Shown here piece by piece: positions 15,734-23,304 of a stretch of DNA of 64,000 bases. Position numbers and translations under genes: made by a program. The notes beneath the pieces are model-generated. The model did not search any database. It saw only the letters and a program-made list of their open reading frames with translations, and was not told the DNA's origin. The stretch's first letter is position 1; each line of letters starts with the position of its first letter. This stretch comes from Paenarthrobacter histidinolovorans (GTDB taxonomy: Bacteria; Actinomycetota; Actinomycetes; Actinomycetales; Micrococcaceae): assembly GCF_014647595.1 (NCBI RefSeq), contig NZ_BMPM01000004.1, forward strand, positions 307,763 through 371,762. The letters are read 5' to 3'.

Positions 15734-16627
15734 ATGACTTCGAACTTGGCTGCGGTCAGCTATGGCGTGAAAATTTCCCCCGATTCGCTTGAGGGCGTGC
15801 GCAAGGTGCTGGCCGACGCAGGCGCGGAAGTGTCAGCGGAATCACAGGAAGGCGATGACAGGTTCGGCGTTTTCACCTCTGAAGTGGAAGCACGGCTTGA
15901 ATCACCGGACGACCTTTCTGCCCTTCGACGCCGGGTGGCCGAAGCCGCCGTCGAGGGCGTCGACACTGCCCTGGTCCCCACGGGCCTCCGGCAAGCAGAA
16001 CGCAAGCTGCTCATCATGGACGTGGACTCAACGCTCATCCAGCAGGAAGTCATCGAACTTCTTGCTGCATATGCGGGCAAGCGTGAAGAGGTCGCCGCGG
16101 TGACAGAAGCCGCGATGCGCGGTGAGCTCGACTTCGCCCAGAGCCTCCACGCCCGCGTTGCTGTCCTGGCTGGCTTGCCGGCCGCCGTCGTGGATTCGGT
16201 GCGCAACGAAGTGCGCCTCAGCCTGGGGGCGGCAGAACTCGTGGCCGCGTTCAAAGCAGCCGGCCACGTGGTGGCTGTTGTTTCCGGTGGCTTTAACCAG
16301 ATCCTTGGGCCCATCGCAGAGGAACTGGGCCTTGATTACTGGATTGCCAATGAGCTTGAAATCGTCGACGGCGCCCTGACAGGCAAAGTCCTGGGTGCCG
16401 TCATCGATCGGGCTGCCAAGGAGAAATACTTGCGGCAGTGGTCGGCGGCCGAAGGAATCGAGTTGGCGCACACAATCGCTGTTGGTGACGGTGCGAACGA
16501 TCTCGACATGCTGGGCGCGGCCGGGATCGGCGTGGCATTCAATGCCAAGCCTGCGGTTCGCGCAGTGGCGGACGCGGCGATCAATATGCCCTACCTTGAC
16601 GCAGTGCGTCACATCGCCAACGTCTGA
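15734..16627 (+). CDS. serB: Phosphoserine phosphatase
   Basis: A 297-residue HAD-family enzyme for the last step of L-serine synthesis, phosphoserine to serine. It has an N-terminal ACT-like region (residues 1-90) and the HAD core: motif I LLIMDVDSTLI (nucleophile and acid Asp pair), motif II VVSGGFNQI with Ser, motif III Lys, and motif IV VGDGANDLDML. The length fits actinobacterial SerB. It is divergent from the ABC ATPase gene and followed by a long sparse region with no obvious terminator right after the stop. Confidence 0.96.
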   Translation: MTSNLAAVSYGVKISPDSLEGVRKVLADAGAEVSAESQEGDDRFGVFTSEVEARLESPDDLSALRRRVAEAAVEGVDTALVPTGLRQAERKLLIMDVDSTLIQQEVIELLAAYAGKREEVAAVTEAAMRGELDFAQSLHARVAVLAGLPAAVVDSVRNEVRLSLGAAELVAAFKAAGHVVAVVSGGFNQILGPIAEELGLDYWIANELEIVDGALTGKVLGAVIDRAAKEKYLRQWSAAEGIELAHTIAVGDGANDLDMLGAAGIGVAFNAKPAVRAVADAAINMPYLDAVRHIANV

Positions 16628-17206
16628 CGTCCTCCGTACTGGCTTTCCCCTTTCGCAACACGATCGGCGCTCTTGTCCCACCTATTTGGTGACTCGAGGC
16701 AACCAGATCACCAGGAGCGAAAGATGGTTATTCAGCAAACACACGTGGGAGCGTCCGTCGGCATGGCTGGCCTTGACCCCACAGCTGTACAAAACGGCAG
16801 GTCGTCCCCGAAGTGCCGGTCCGGGGCATTGGGGGCTCTGCAAGAAACCGTTCATGTGATTTCGTGACGCCGAAAATGAAACTTTTTATTTGATCGTTAC
16901 CAGTCATTGCTTTAGTCCGGAACAAACCCGACATATCAGAACCACAATGGTTTTTAATCGCACTTTGCGCATATTCTGTTGGAGGTACCGTGAGGTGGGC
17001 GGTGGCCGGGGGTGAGGGAGGCGCAGGAGCTGCAAGTGAACCGTTTGCAACGCACATGGAAATGGTGGAAAACCAGCGAATCAAATGAATCCATGGATTC
17101 CTCCGTGCATTCAAAGGATGAGGGTCTCGATGCGTTCCCTGAACTCTTCTCCGGTGCCCATTTCACGTATTCCATCGATGACATTACTGAACAGGAAGAA
17201 TGCAAC
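16628..17206. other. 579-bp region without a confident gene
   Basis: Lower-GC stretch between serB and the frameshifted roadblock-like gene. It holds one small ORF with a good Shine-Dalgarno sequence (see 16724-16867). A second weak candidate is a GTG at 16990 after a GGAGG at 16980-16984, which stops after about 32 codons. The frame of the roadblock-like gene is open upstream from 17012 and reads protein-like near its end (DEGLDAFPELFSG). Bases 16861-16980 are AT-rich and promoter-like (TATTCT at 16972). This looks like a decayed or regulatory stretch. Confidence 0.5.
16724..16867 (+). CDS. Possible small ORF, 47 aa, unknown
   Basis: ATG preceded by AGGAG (16713-16717) at ideal spacing, coding for 47 residues beginning MVIQQTHVGASVGMAGLDP. 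The first 23 residues resemble the opening of small actinobacterial secreted-effector-like helical proteins (GMAGLDPTAVQ), but the rest does not continue that way, so it may be a remnant. I do not recognise it with confidence. Function unknown. Confidence 0.3.
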   Translation: MVIQQTHVGASVGMAGLDPTAVQNGRSSPKCRSGALGALQETVHVIS

Positions 17207-17576
17207 ATGAGCACGCTTGATGAAGCTATAAAGCAACTGCTGTCCATCGAAGGCGCCACGGGTGCGGCCGTCGTCGACTATTCCAGCGGTATGGCCCTCG
17301 CGCAGGGGGGGAAGCCCCGGATTCGACCTCGGCGTTGCCGCAGCCGGAAACTCAAACGTGGTGACCGCCAAGCTGCGTACCATGGCTGACCTCGGCCTGG
17401 ACAGCGATATCGAGGACGTCCTCATCACCTTGGGTGGGCAGTACCACCTGATCAACGTCCTCAATTCCGGTGGCTCGAAGGGCCTGTTCGTGTACTTGGT
17501 ACTGGACCGCAGCTATGCGAACCTGGCCTTGGCCCGACACAAACTCAACAACCTCGCCAAAGGGATTACCATCTGA
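17207..17576 (+). pseudogene. Roadblock/LC7-like protein gene with a +1 frameshift
   Basis: The ATG at 17207, preceded by AGGAAGA, starts a small protein (MSTLDEAIKQLLSIEGATGA). The frame is lost after about 35 codons, in a run of seven G at about 17306-17312, and the rest of the protein continues in another frame to 17576 (DLGVAAAGNSNVV, LGGQYHLIN, LNNLAKGI). Removing one G restores an uninterrupted protein of about 122 residues that looks like the roadblock/LC7 fold, a family that often partners small GTPases. The break in a homopolymer may be a sequencing error, a true mutation or a phase-variable tract. Its neighbour is an orphan ABC ATPase on the other strand. Confidence 0.75.
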
Positions 17577-17591
17577 TCGTCCTGGGGAGCA

Positions 17592-17626
17592 AAAGGGACG
17601 GCCGCTGTGGAAGCGGCCGTCCCTTT
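17592..17626. terminator. Rho-independent terminator
   Basis: 14-bp perfect stem (17592-17605 with 17613-17626), 7-nt loop, then a CTTCTT tract on the plus strand. It follows the roadblock-like gene and also lies beyond the stop of the convergent ABC ATPase gene. Confidence 0.85.
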
Positions 17627-17675
17627 CTTCTTTGGCCTGTGGCCCTTGGTGAATCATTGGACTCTCACCTGGCAG

Positions 17676-19172
17676 TCAGCTCTTCACCCTCCGGGCGTTG
17701 CTGTTTCCGGATGCGGCTGCGCTCCCCAGCATGTGGTAGACCAAAACGTCCTCGTTGGTGTTGGAATTGGCCTCGATGGTCACGAGTTCACCATCCCTGA
17801 CCACCCCTATCCGGTGACACCAGCTGACCAGTTCAGTGAGATCCGAGGACATCAAGATGATCGCGACGCCTGTTTGCCTGAGCTCGTTGAGCATCTGGTA
17901 GACAACGTCCTTTGCCCCAATGTCGATACCGCGACTGGGGTGGCTCAGGATCAATACGTCGCAGCCGGTTGTCATCCACTTGGCGAGCGAGACCTTCTGG
18001 CGGTCCCCACCGGACAGTGTTGTGAGCGTGCCGTGGATGTTCGTTGTGTTGATGCGCATTCGGCGCACGAGTTCGATGACGCCGCGAAGGCCAGTGATCT
18101 CATCCTGCAGGCCCGCGTCGACAGGATCCTCACGCAGGCCCTTCGCAATGCTGGTTGTGGCGTCCACATTTCCGGCATCGTCCGAGAGGTAACCAATCTT
18201 CAACCGCAGGGCATCCTCCGGCCCCTGGATGTGGACCGGTTGTCCGTGCAGGAAAACCTGTCCCGAAGTGTTTGGCCTGATACCTGCGAGTGATTCAAGC
18301 AAAGGGTAGACACCTGATTTGTGGGTTCCCAGCAATCCAAAAATCTCGCCTTTGGCCACGCTGAACGTTACGTCCCGGACAGAGTCGTCGACGCTGAGGT
18401 TCACCACGCGCAGTGCTTCGTCATTGCCCGAAGGCTCTACGGGCCGGGTGCTGCCCGCAGGCTTTTGCTGCAGAAGCAGGAAAGCCAGTTCGTCAGCGTT
18501 GGTCTGGCTGGCTTCCAGGATTCTGTGGACTGTACCGTCCCGCAGCACCGCAATGCGATCGGCAATTGAATGAACTTCATCAAGGCGGTGGGTGATGTAG
18601 ATGATCGCCCTCCCCTGGTTGATCAGCATTCTCAGGACCGTGTGCAGCGCCGCGACGTCGTGATCGGGAAGGGACGCTGCCACTTCATCCATGATGACCA
18701 GCTGCGCTTCTTCGGCAACCATCCTCAGGACTTCCACCAGCGTTTGCTCGGCCCGGATCAGAGTGCCGATTGTGGCATCAGGGTCAAGGTGTATCGCAAC
18801 GTCGTTGATTAGTTTCAGGGCGGGGCCACGGAGGTCCTCCTGTGGCTTGCCGGATTGAAAGGTGCCCCGGTAAATTGCCTGGGCGACGGTCATCGCGGGA
18901 TCGAGTTTGAAGTTCTGTGGAATGATTCCCACACCGCAGGCCTGCGCTTCATCCCGGGATTCGGGACCGTATTTCTCACCCGCCATGGTGATCACGCCGG
19001 AGTCGTGCCTCAGGGTTCCTGAAAGCACATCCATCAGCGTGGTCTTTCCCGCACCGTTGGTGCCTATCAATCCAAGAATTTCGCCACGATGCAACGAAAT
19101 ATCAACACCCTTGAGGATGCGGCGCTGTTCATATGACGCATGAATACCATCTGCATGCAATAGCAGGTCCAA
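17676..19172 (-). CDS. Sugar-type ABC transporter ATPase with two NBDs (MglA/RbsA-like), degenerate site
   Basis: About 498 residues from a TTG at 19172, preceded by GGAG at 5-nt spacing; a longer frame to 19229 lacks a ribosome binding site. NBD1 has an intact Walker A (GTNGAGKTT, Lys43) and Walker B (LVIMDE), but its signature is lost (LIRAEQTL). NBD2 has an intact signature (LSGGDRQ), but its Walker A (GTHKSGVY) and Walker B Asp-Glu (ILSHPS) are lost. Only one of the two composite ATP sites can therefore work. RbsA-type importers need a permease and a sugar-binding protein; neither gene is nearby. It could serve a distant permease or have a regulatory role. Confidence 0.85.
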   Translation of the reverse strand: MDLLLHADGIHASYEQRRILKGVDISLHRGEILGLIGTNGAGKTTLMDVLSGTLRHDSGVITMAGEKYGPESRDEAQACGVGIIPQNFKLDPAMTVAQAIYRGTFQSGKPQEDLRGPALKLINDVAIHLDPDATIGTLIRAEQTLVEVLRMVAEEAQLVIMDEVAASLPDHDVAALHTVLRMLINQGRAIIYITHRLDEVHSIADRIAVLRDGTVHRILEASQTNADELAFLLLQQKPAGSTRPVEPSGNDEALRVVNLSVDDSVRDVTFSVAKGEIFGLLGTHKSGVYPLLESLAGIRPNTSGQVFLHGQPVHIQGPEDALRLKIGYLSDDAGNVDATTSIAKGLREDPVDAGLQDEITGLRGVIELVRRMRINTTNIHGTLTTLSGGDRQKVSLAKWMTTGCDVLILSHPSRGIDIGAKDVVYQMLNELRQTGVAIILMSSDLTELVSWCHRIGVVRDGELVTIEANSNTNEDVLVYHMLGSAAASGNSNARRVKS

Positions 19173-19394
19173 AGAAGCTCCTAGTTCACATTTATGCGTT
19201 GACGGCTGCCAAAGGGCCGTAGCGCGCAAGGCATCCCGAACGCATTGCGATGCAATAGAGGATCTGGATGCAGTGCCGAGTCAATCAGATGGAATGCTAA
19301 AAGGCAAAAAGCAGAAACTAAAACAATCCCGGGCAAATCGTGACGCAAAAACGGCGAGAATTTACCATATTGAAACCATGCAGAGGTTAAACAC

Positions 19395-19425
19395 CTGCGG
19401 CCCGGGACATTGTCCCGGGCCGCAG
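19395..19425. terminator. Hairpin terminator
   Basis: 13-bp GC-rich perfect stem (19395-19407 with 19413-19425) and 5-nt loop, 15 bp beyond the stop of the minus-strand SDR gene. The U tract on the minus side is weak. It lies within the 268-bp gap before the ABC ATPase gene. Confidence 0.65.
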
Positions 19426-19440
19426 CGAATGAGGTGGAGG

Positions 19441-20193
19441 CTACTCGGCGCTCTTGCTGAAGTAATCCGCGCCGCCAACGTACTCGGTGTGGCCGGTTTC
19501 GACGTCGGCGGTAACCATCTTGGCGACCTCGGCCGCGAACTCTTCCACGGAGTACAACTTGCCCGCTTCTGCGCGACGGGCCTCGATGGCGCCCGGGTTG
19601 GACCGGTCAAGGAGGGTTGCCGTCACGGTCCCCTCGATCATGTCGCCGGAAACCACGACCAGCGAGATGCCCTTGTCAGCCAGGCTGGGCAGGAGCGCAC
19701 GAAGGGCGTCCTCACCAGCGCGCTTGCTCTTGGCCACGGGCTCGTACTCGGGCATGGTGGGGACAGTTTCCACGAAATGTGCCTGGTGGCTGGTCACGAA
19801 GACCACCCGCGAACCCTCGGGCATGAGGGGCACTGCAGCATTAAGCATGTTGATCTGGGCATCGCGGTTCAGTTTGAGAGCGTAGCCCTCCTCCATGCCG
19901 GTCTCCATGCCGCCGGAGGCGTTGAGCACCAGCACGTCGAGGGAACCGAACTGCTCCATGGCCGTGCTGGCCAGGGCGTGCACGCCTTCATCGGTGGTGA
20001 GGTCCGCGCCGACCGCAGCTGCACGTCCACCGGCGGCCTGGATTTCAGCCACCACCTTGTTGGCGCGGGGCGCCTTCTGGCGGTAATTAACGACGACGGC
20101 GGCACCCTCGCCAGCGAGGATCTTGGCAACTTCAGCGCCGATTCCGCGGGAAGACCCCGTGACGATCGCGGTCTTGTTATCCAGCGTTCCCAT
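19441..20193 (-). CDS. SDR family oxidoreductase
   Basis: A 250-residue short-chain dehydrogenase with cofactor motif TGSSRGIG, VLNASGG in place of NNAG, and a catalytic region reading TSHQAHF (Ser) then PEYEPVAKSK. The Tyr-Lys spacing is Y-x4-K, one residue longer than the classical YxxxK, so the active-site geometry may differ. It lies downstream of fabG on the same strand, but a rho-independent terminator separates them. It probably acts on an acyl or keto substrate; no specific reaction can be assigned. Confidence 0.88.
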   Translation of the reverse strand: MGTLDNKTAIVTGSSRGIGAEVAKILAGEGAAVVVNYRQKAPRANKVVAEIQAAGGRAAAVGADLTTDEGVHALASTAMEQFGSLDVLVLNASGGMETGMEEGYALKLNRDAQINMLNAAVPLMPEGSRVVFVTSHQAHFVETVPTMPEYEPVAKSKRAGEDALRALLPSLADKGISLVVVSGDMIEGTVTATLLDRSNPGAIEARRAEAGKLYSVEEFAAEVAKMVTADVETGHTEYVGGADYFSKSAE

Positions 20194-20283
20194 TCGTGCT
20201 CCTTTTGTTCAGTTCATCCAAATTCCGTGGGCTCCGATTCCATCATGCCAGCGGCAACGATGAAATCCGTTGTCGGCCCCGCA

Positions 20284-20306
20284 CAAAAACTACCGTTGGC
20301 GGTAGT
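20284..20306 (-). terminator. Rho-independent terminator of fabG
   Basis: 7-bp stem (ACTACCG/CGGTAGT, 20289-20295 with 20300-20306) with a 4-nt loop. On the minus strand it is followed by a run of T (A5 at 20285-20289 on the plus strand). It lies directly after the fabG stop. Confidence 0.75.
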
Positions 20307-20309
20307 GGG

Positions 20310-21035
20310 TCAGTGGCCCATCCCCAGGCCACCATCAACCGGAATCACGGCGCCGGAGATGTAGGCGGCCTCATCACTGGCTACCCAGCGAACGACGTTG
20401 GCCACTTCGGATGCCTCGGCGAAACGACCGGCCGGGACGTTGGCGAGATAGGACTTCTGCGTGTCCTCCGGGAGTTCGGCTGTCATGTCGGTGTTGATGA
20501 ACCCGGGGGCCACTACGTTGGCGGTGATGCCCCGGCTCCCCAGCTCGCGGGTCAAGGACCGTGCAATGCCTACCATTCCGGCCTTGGAGGCGGAGTAGTT
20601 GATCTGGCCGGGGGCTCCATAGAGGCCCGAGACCGATGAGATAAGAACCACGCGGCCCTTGCGGAGCCTGATCATGCCTTTGGAAGCACGCTTGATGACC
20701 CGGAAGGCGCCCGTCAGGTTGGTGTCGAGAACCGAGGTGAAGTCGTCTTCGCTCATGCGCAGCAGGAGCGTGTCCTTGGTGATGCCTGCGTTCGCTACGA
20801 GGACCTCAACCGGCCCGTGCGCCTCTTCGACAATCTTGAACGCTGCATCGATCGAAGCTTCATCCGTGACGTCGGCTTTGACGCCCAGGATTCCCTCAGG
20901 GAGTTCTGTTTCACTGCGGTAGGTAACAGCCACCTTGTCACCGTTGGCCAGGAAGGATTCCGCGATGGCCAGACCGATGCCGCGGTTGCCGCCGGTGATC
21001 AGGACGCTGCGACCGGTGGATACTGCTTCAGACAT
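20310..21035 (-). CDS. fabG: 3-oxoacyl-ACP reductase
   Basis: A 241-residue SDR enzyme that reduces 3-oxoacyl-ACP with NADPH in fatty acid elongation. Motifs are TGGNRGIG (cofactor), NAGIT, the catalytic Ser in LISSVSG, YSASK (Tyr and Lys), and the C-terminal PVDGGLGMGH. It is close to the MabA/FabG1 type of mycobacteria, but no inhA-like enoyl reductase is adjacent. GGAG lies 9 nt before the ATG. The gene is divergent from the DUF3099 gene, sharing a promoter region of about 150 bp. Confidence 0.94.
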   Translation of the reverse strand: MSEAVSTGRSVLITGGNRGIGLAIAESFLANGDKVAVTYRSETELPEGILGVKADVTDEASIDAAFKIVEEAHGPVEVLVANAGITKDTLLLRMSEDDFTSVLDTNLTGAFRVIKRASKGMIRLRKGRVVLISSVSGLYGAPGQINYSASKAGMVGIARSLTRELGSRGITANVVAPGFINTDMTAELPEDTQKSYLANVPAGRFAEASEVANVVRWVASDEAAYISGAVIPVDGGLGMGH

Positions 21036-21187
21036 ACTTTCGCTCCAGGTTCTGCGGTCATCGAATGCCGCGTGAAAAGGGATTTTGCTGTTTCGATCTT
21101 ATCCGCCGCCCGCAGCAACCCGCGGGTAACCGGAACGCTGCGCGGTTTGGGCGGGTACGGCCGGGGTGAGAGAATTGGAAGAGGCCT

Positions 21188-21691
21188 TTGGAGCGTGATG
21201 ATTCAGCTGTGACACGAGAGAACAGCCCCCTGCAGCAAGTGCCCGGGGAACCGGACGCGGTCTCCAGCGACCCCGAAGTCCACAGCATCACCGACGCCGC
21301 TGCCGCGCACTCCGAGGACATGCGCGAACGAATGATCAAGTATGCCGTGGCCATGGGCATCCGCATGGTCTGCATCGTTCTGATTTTCGTCGTTGACGGC
21401 TGGTTCAAGATCATTGCCATTGCAGGCGCGGTCTTCCTTCCCTGGATTGCCGTGGTCATCGCCAACGGCAACGACAAAGCCGAGGACCACAGTGATTCAC
21501 TCCTGGACTACGTTGCAGTTCCGGAAATTGAACGGTCGGACCTGCCGGACGACGACCAGGACGGCGACGCACCCACGGTGCTTCAAGGCGAGTTGGTGGA
21601 TGAACAACCAGCTGCCGAAGAGGCAGACCCCACAACGAAGGACCAAGCAGGAGAGGCCGGTAACCCCGGCGATGAACGGGCGGCTTCATGA
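21188..21691 (+). CDS. DUF3099 domain membrane protein
   Basis: A 167-residue protein with two adjacent transmembrane helices (about residues 50-95, AMGIRMVCIVLIFVV and IIAIAGAVFLPWIAVVIA), preceded by an acidic N-terminus and followed by a long acidic tail. It belongs to actinobacterial DUF3099, of unknown function. It starts with TTG at 21188, with GGAAG just upstream, or GTG at 21209; I could not decide. It is the first gene of an operon with a Cys-containing small protein, SURF1 and YbaK, and overlaps the next gene (ATGA), suggesting translational coupling. Confidence 0.85.
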   Translation: MERDDSAVTRENSPLQQVPGEPDAVSSDPEVHSITDAAAAHSEDMRERMIKYAVAMGIRMVCIVLIFVVDGWFKIIAIAGAVFLPWIAVVIANGNDKAEDHSDSLLDYVAVPEIERSDLPDDDQDGDAPTVLQGELVDEQPAAEEADPTTKDQAGEAGNPGDERAAS

Positions 21692-21960
21692 ATATCTTTA
21701 ACCTTGGCGGCGCAGGCTTGGGCGGCCAGGACTCCGGGCAAGCCACAGCTGCGGCCACATGTTCCCGGAAGGGGTGCCGCCAGGACGCCGGGTGGCAGCT
21801 CCTATGGAACAATCCGCGCATCCACACACCGGAGCGTCGAAAGGTGTGGCTTGCGTGCAATGAGCACCGTGAGTGGCTTGAAGACTACTTGCAGACCCGG
21901 GGCCTCTGGAAAGAAACCGTGCCGTTTACCGGTGATCCGGCAGTGAACGAGGCCCGCTGA
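21688..21960 (+). CDS. Small Cys-motif protein upstream of SURF1
   Basis: A 90-residue protein with a conserved-looking core: CSRKGC, WNNPRIHTPERRKVWLAC and NEHREWL. The arrangement C-x4-C ... C-x3-H could bind a metal. It has no signal peptide or membrane segment. Similar small proteins sit next to surf1 in many actinobacteria, sometimes misleadingly named acetone carboxylase; I do not assign that activity. Its position between a membrane DUF3099 protein and SURF1 makes a link to cytochrome oxidase assembly a reasonable inference only. Confidence 0.75.
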   Translation: MNIFNLGGAGLGGQDSGQATAAATCSRKGCRQDAGWQLLWNNPRIHTPERRKVWLACNEHREWLEDYLQTRGLWKETVPFTGDPAVNEAR

Positions 21961-22827
21961 ATGTACCGCTTTCTTTTCTCCAGCAAGTGGCTGGGGTACT
22001 TCGTTTTGGCCGTGATCTTCGCGACAGCCTGTGTGTTCCTGGGCCGCTGGCAAATGGACCGCAGGGCAGAGACGCTCGCCGAAATCAATCGTGTCGTCAG
22101 CAACTATTCCGCGACCCCCATCCCCTACGCCGAGATCAAGGACCAGTTCAACGCACTTGATCCCGAACGGGAATGGACACAGGTCCAACTGCGGGGCACT
22201 TACGATATCGACGGGCAGCGCGTTGTCCGCAACCGTCCGTTGAACGGCCAGCCAGGCTACGACGTCGTGGTTCCTTTCCGCCTCACTACCGGCGAAGCTG
22301 TGGTGATCGACCGCGGTTGGCTGCCGATCGGTAACAACACACCGGGCCGTCCCGACGTCGTCCCGGCGCCCCCCACAGGCGAGGTCACCGTTATTGCGCG
22401 CTTGAAGCCGGCCGAACCGAAGCTGGACCGCGGGGCTGTGGATGGGCAACTTGCCTCCATCGACCTCGCAAGCTTTGCCTCTGAACTCCGCTACCCCATC
22501 GCCACAGGCGCCTACGGGCAGCTGGCCGGCGAGGACCCTGCGGTGCAGCCCATGCCCACGCCGTTCCCCAAACCGGCCACTGAAGAGGGCACCCACCTCT
22601 CCTACTCCCTCCAGTGGTTCGCCTTTGGAGTCCTCATGTTCATTGGGTTCGGCTACGCCGCACGCCAGCAGGCACGCAACGCAGCCATCGATGCCGAAGA
22701 CGAAGAGGACGAGCAGATCATCGCCGCCGGTGGAAGCCCGAAGCGACGGGTCCCTGCCCCTCGCAAGAACAAGAGGCCGACGTCCGAAGAAGAGGAAGAC
22801 GCAATCCTGGATGCACAAGGCTACTGA
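21961..22827 (+). CDS. SURF1 family cytochrome oxidase biogenesis protein
   Basis: A 288-residue membrane protein for assembly of heme-copper cytochrome c oxidase. It has an N-terminal TM helix (WLGYFVLAVIFATACVFLG), then GRWQMDRR and a periplasmic SURF1 domain (RPLNGQPGYDVVVPF, VIDRGWLP). A second TM follows near residue 220 (LQWFAFGVLMFIGFGY), and a charged cytoplasmic tail rich in Asp, Glu, Lys and Arg ends the protein. The ATG follows directly on the upstream stop codon. Heme A enzymes ctaA and ctaB are elsewhere in the window, consistent with an aa3-type oxidase. Confidence 0.93.
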   Translation: MYRFLFSSKWLGYFVLAVIFATACVFLGRWQMDRRAETLAEINRVVSNYSATPIPYAEIKDQFNALDPEREWTQVQLRGTYDIDGQRVVRNRPLNGQPGYDVVVPFRLTTGEAVVIDRGWLPIGNNTPGRPDVVPAPPTGEVTVIARLKPAEPKLDRGAVDGQLASIDLASFASELRYPIATGAYGQLAGEDPAVQPMPTPFPKPATEEGTHLSYSLQWFAFGVLMFIGFGYAARQQARNAAIDAEDEEDEQIIAAGGSPKRRVPAPRKNKRPTSEEEEDAILDAQGY

Positions 22828-23296
22828 ACCGGGTACGGATCCCGTGGTCAACGTCCGGTTGGCCCTGACGGCCGCCGGCGCCAGGGACACAGTCCATGTG
22901 TTTGAGGACAAGGTGCCCACTGCCGCAGCCGCAGCAGCGGTGCTGGGCTGCGAGGTAGCAGCGATTACCAACAGCCTGATATTCGATCTCGACGGTCAGC
23001 CGCTGCTGATCCTTGCCAGCGGCGCTGCCAAGGTGGACACGGCGCTCGTGGCCGAGCAGCTGGGAACCGGCAGGATCCGGCGCGCCAAGCCTGCATTCGT
23101 GCTGGAGCACACGGGACAGGAAGTAGGTGGGGTGGCACCCATTGGCCACCCCGGTAAAATCCGAACGATTCTGGACGCGTCGCTGGAGCAGCACCCCGTC
23201 CTGTGGGCAGGCGCCGGGGACCATCACTCGATGTTCTCCATCAGCTACGAAGAGCTGGCCCGTATCACAGGCGCGGAGCCCCTGAGGGTTCGTTAG
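22811..23296 (+). CDS. YbaK/EbsC family aminoacyl-tRNA deacylase-like protein
   Basis: A 161-residue protein of the YbaK/prolyl-tRNA editing fold. It shows VPTAAAAAAVLGCEVAAITNSLIFDLDG, the conserved Lys in GAAKVDT, and GGVAPIGHP. These proteins hydrolyse mischarged tRNAs such as Cys-tRNA(Pro). The chosen ATG at 22811 overlaps the SURF1 stop by 17 nt; a much longer frame upstream is a shadow of SURF1. The gene ends only 8 bp from the stop of the convergent ABC-F gene, leaving no room for a terminator between them. Confidence 0.88.
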   Translation: MHKATEPGTDPVVNVRLALTAAGARDTVHVFEDKVPTAAAAAAVLGCEVAAITNSLIFDLDGQPLLILASGAAKVDTALVAEQLGTGRIRRAKPAFVLEHTGQEVGGVAPIGHPGKIRTILDASLEQHPVLWAGAGDHHSMFSISYEELARITGAEPLRVR

Positions 23297-23304
23297 CCCA
23301 GTGG

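Noticed and set aside
22442..22810. Long N-terminal extension of the YbaK-like protein
   Set aside because: It lies entirely within SURF1 in another frame; the family start fits ATG 22811.
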